The notes beneath the pieces are model-generated. The model ran no database searches, was not told the DNA's origin, and saw nothing but the letters and a program-made list of their open reading frames with translations. Positions 5,521-5,938 of a stretch of DNA of 5,938 nucleotides are shown piece after piece; position 1 is the stretch's first letter, and each line of letters opens with the position of its first letter. The DNA is from JAYVSZ01 sp043774925. GTDB lineage: Bacteria > Pseudomonadota > Gammaproteobacteria > Burkholderiales > Methylophilaceae. Both the position numbers and the translations under genes were made by a program. The DNA lies in the NCBI GenBank assembly GCA_043774925.1, contig JAYVSZ010000017.1, positions 1 to 5,938 of the forward strand, read 5' to 3'.

Positions 5521-5525
5521 TCCCT
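5521..5525 (-). promoter_or_regulatory. Ribosome binding site of lolB, marking a CTG start
   Basis: AGGGA on the minus strand is 7 bases upstream of CTG 5513-5511 and 4 bases from an in-frame ATT at 5516-5514. No ATG or GTG lies in frame between the TPR-gene stop and the lipobox. This site is the main evidence for the longer lolB product. Confidence 0.6.
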
Positions 5526-5534
5526 ATTTTTTAA

Positions 5535-5563
5535 CTGGATTCCCGCTTGCGCGAAAATGACGG
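5535..5563. repeat. Degenerate dRS3-like palindrome
   Basis: The plus strand reads CTGGATTCCCGC, TTGC, GCGAAAATGACGG. It fits the widespread repeat built on ATTCCC-N8-GGGAAT (dRS3 in Neisseria, with similar CTGGATTCCCGC...GGGAATGACGG units in other proteobacteria), except that the right arm is GAAAAT, leaving two mismatches in the 8-bp stem. It sits between the TPR-gene stop and the lolB ribosome site, so it is transcribed within the operon. Only one copy is present here. Confidence 0.6.
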
Positions 5564-5575
5564 CAGGAGAGTAAT

Positions 5576-5938
5576 TTATGAGTTAAATTTTTTGCTTGTG
5601 CTGAGAAGTACGTCATTTGCTGGATTCGCAATCAGCGCATCGGCCCAAATCTTTTTGGCTTCGGCTTGAAGTCCTTGTTTCCAAAGCACTTCACCCAAAT
5701 GCGCGGCAATCTCTGGGTCGGCTTGAATCTCGTAGGCTTTGCGTAAATACTCTGCGGCGAGCTTTAAGTTGCCAAGGCGATAATGCACCCAGCCCAAACT
5801 ATCTAACATGTAGTGGTCGTTTGGCGCGAGTTTTACCGCGGTTTCGATAAGCGATTGTGCCTCACTCAATTTGAGGTTGCGGTCTGCGAGCGAGTAACCA
5901 AGGGCATTGTAGGCCGCTGCAAAATCTGGTTTCATTTT
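5576..5938 (-). CDS. TPR-repeat protein, C-terminal fragment (5' end outside window)
   Basis: The reading frame is open to the window edge (codon AAA before ATG 5935), so the true start lies upstream and the ATG is internal. The visible 120 or so residues are tetratricopeptide repeats: PDFAAAYNALGYSLADRN...AVKLAP, then NDHYMLDSLGWVHYRLGNLKLAAEYLRKAYEIQ, then DPEIAAHLGEVLWKQGLQAEAKKIWADALIANP, each with the TPR pattern of small and aromatic residues. Proteins with this ending, encoded next to lolB, are common in betaproteobacteria and usually carry many TPRs; they act as protein-binding scaffolds of unknown partner. No catalytic domain is visible. It ends 62 bases before the lolB start chosen here and is likely co-transcribed with it. 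Confidence 0.88.
   Translation of the reverse strand, partial: KMKPDFAAAYNALGYSLADRNLKLSEAQSLIETAVKLAPNDHYMLDSLGWVHYRLGNLKLAAEYLRKAYEIQADPEIAAHLGEVLWKQGLQAEAKKIWADALIANPANDVLLSTSKKFNS

Overview
The window is a compact stretch of core bacterial genes, all read from the minus strand. In transcription order it holds: the 3' end of a TPR-repeat protein gene, lolB (outer-membrane lipoprotein receptor), ispE (isoprenoid kinase), tRNA-Gln(UUG), prs (PRPP synthetase), rplY/ctc (ribosomal protein bL25), pth (peptidyl-tRNA hydrolase), ychF (Obg-related ATPase) and tRNA-Met(CAU). The order lolB-ispE-tRNA-Gln-prs-rplY-pth-ychF, and the protein variants themselves (L25 of the long Ctc type, Prs with a DDMVDTANT PRPP site), point to a betaproteobacterium. 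The AT-rich intergenic DNA suggests a low-to-moderate GC member such as Methylophilaceae or a related Nitrosomonadales lineage. That placement is inference from gene order and protein flavour, not from a search.

Layout, reading the minus strand from high to low coordinates. 5938-5576: C-terminal part of a TPR protein, continuing outside the window. 5575-5514: short gap with a degenerate Neisseria dRS3-like palindrome and a Shine-Dalgarno that points to an unusual CTG start for lolB. 5513-4028: lolB and ispE, 10 bases apart. 4020-3944: tRNA-Gln, only 7 bases after the ispE stop, so it is probably cut out of the mRNA. 3936-3897: a strong intrinsic terminator just before prs. 3873-2923: prs. 2924-2819: an imperfect inverted-repeat element that starts in the prs stop codon. 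2804-2739: structured rplY leader. 2732-2088: rplY. 2070-2034: a second strong terminator just before pth. 2024-348: pth and ychF, 21 bases apart counting from the ATG start of ychF. 349-236: a second copy of the inverted-repeat element, starting in the ychF stop codon. 195-167: a near-consensus sigma70 promoter. 131-55: tRNA-Met, followed directly by a UUCG-loop terminator at 52-14.

Functionally the genes serve translation (two tRNAs, bL25, Pth, YchF), nucleotide, histidine and tryptophan precursor supply (Prs), isoprenoid synthesis (IspE) and envelope lipoprotein sorting (LolB). No defence, mobile or accessory gene system is visible. The observations most worth following are the paired intergenic elements at 236-349 and 2819-2924 (conserved core, copy-specific complementary arms, each beginning inside a stop codon), the Pth that lacks the family's His before Asn-Gly, and the non-canonical lolB start.
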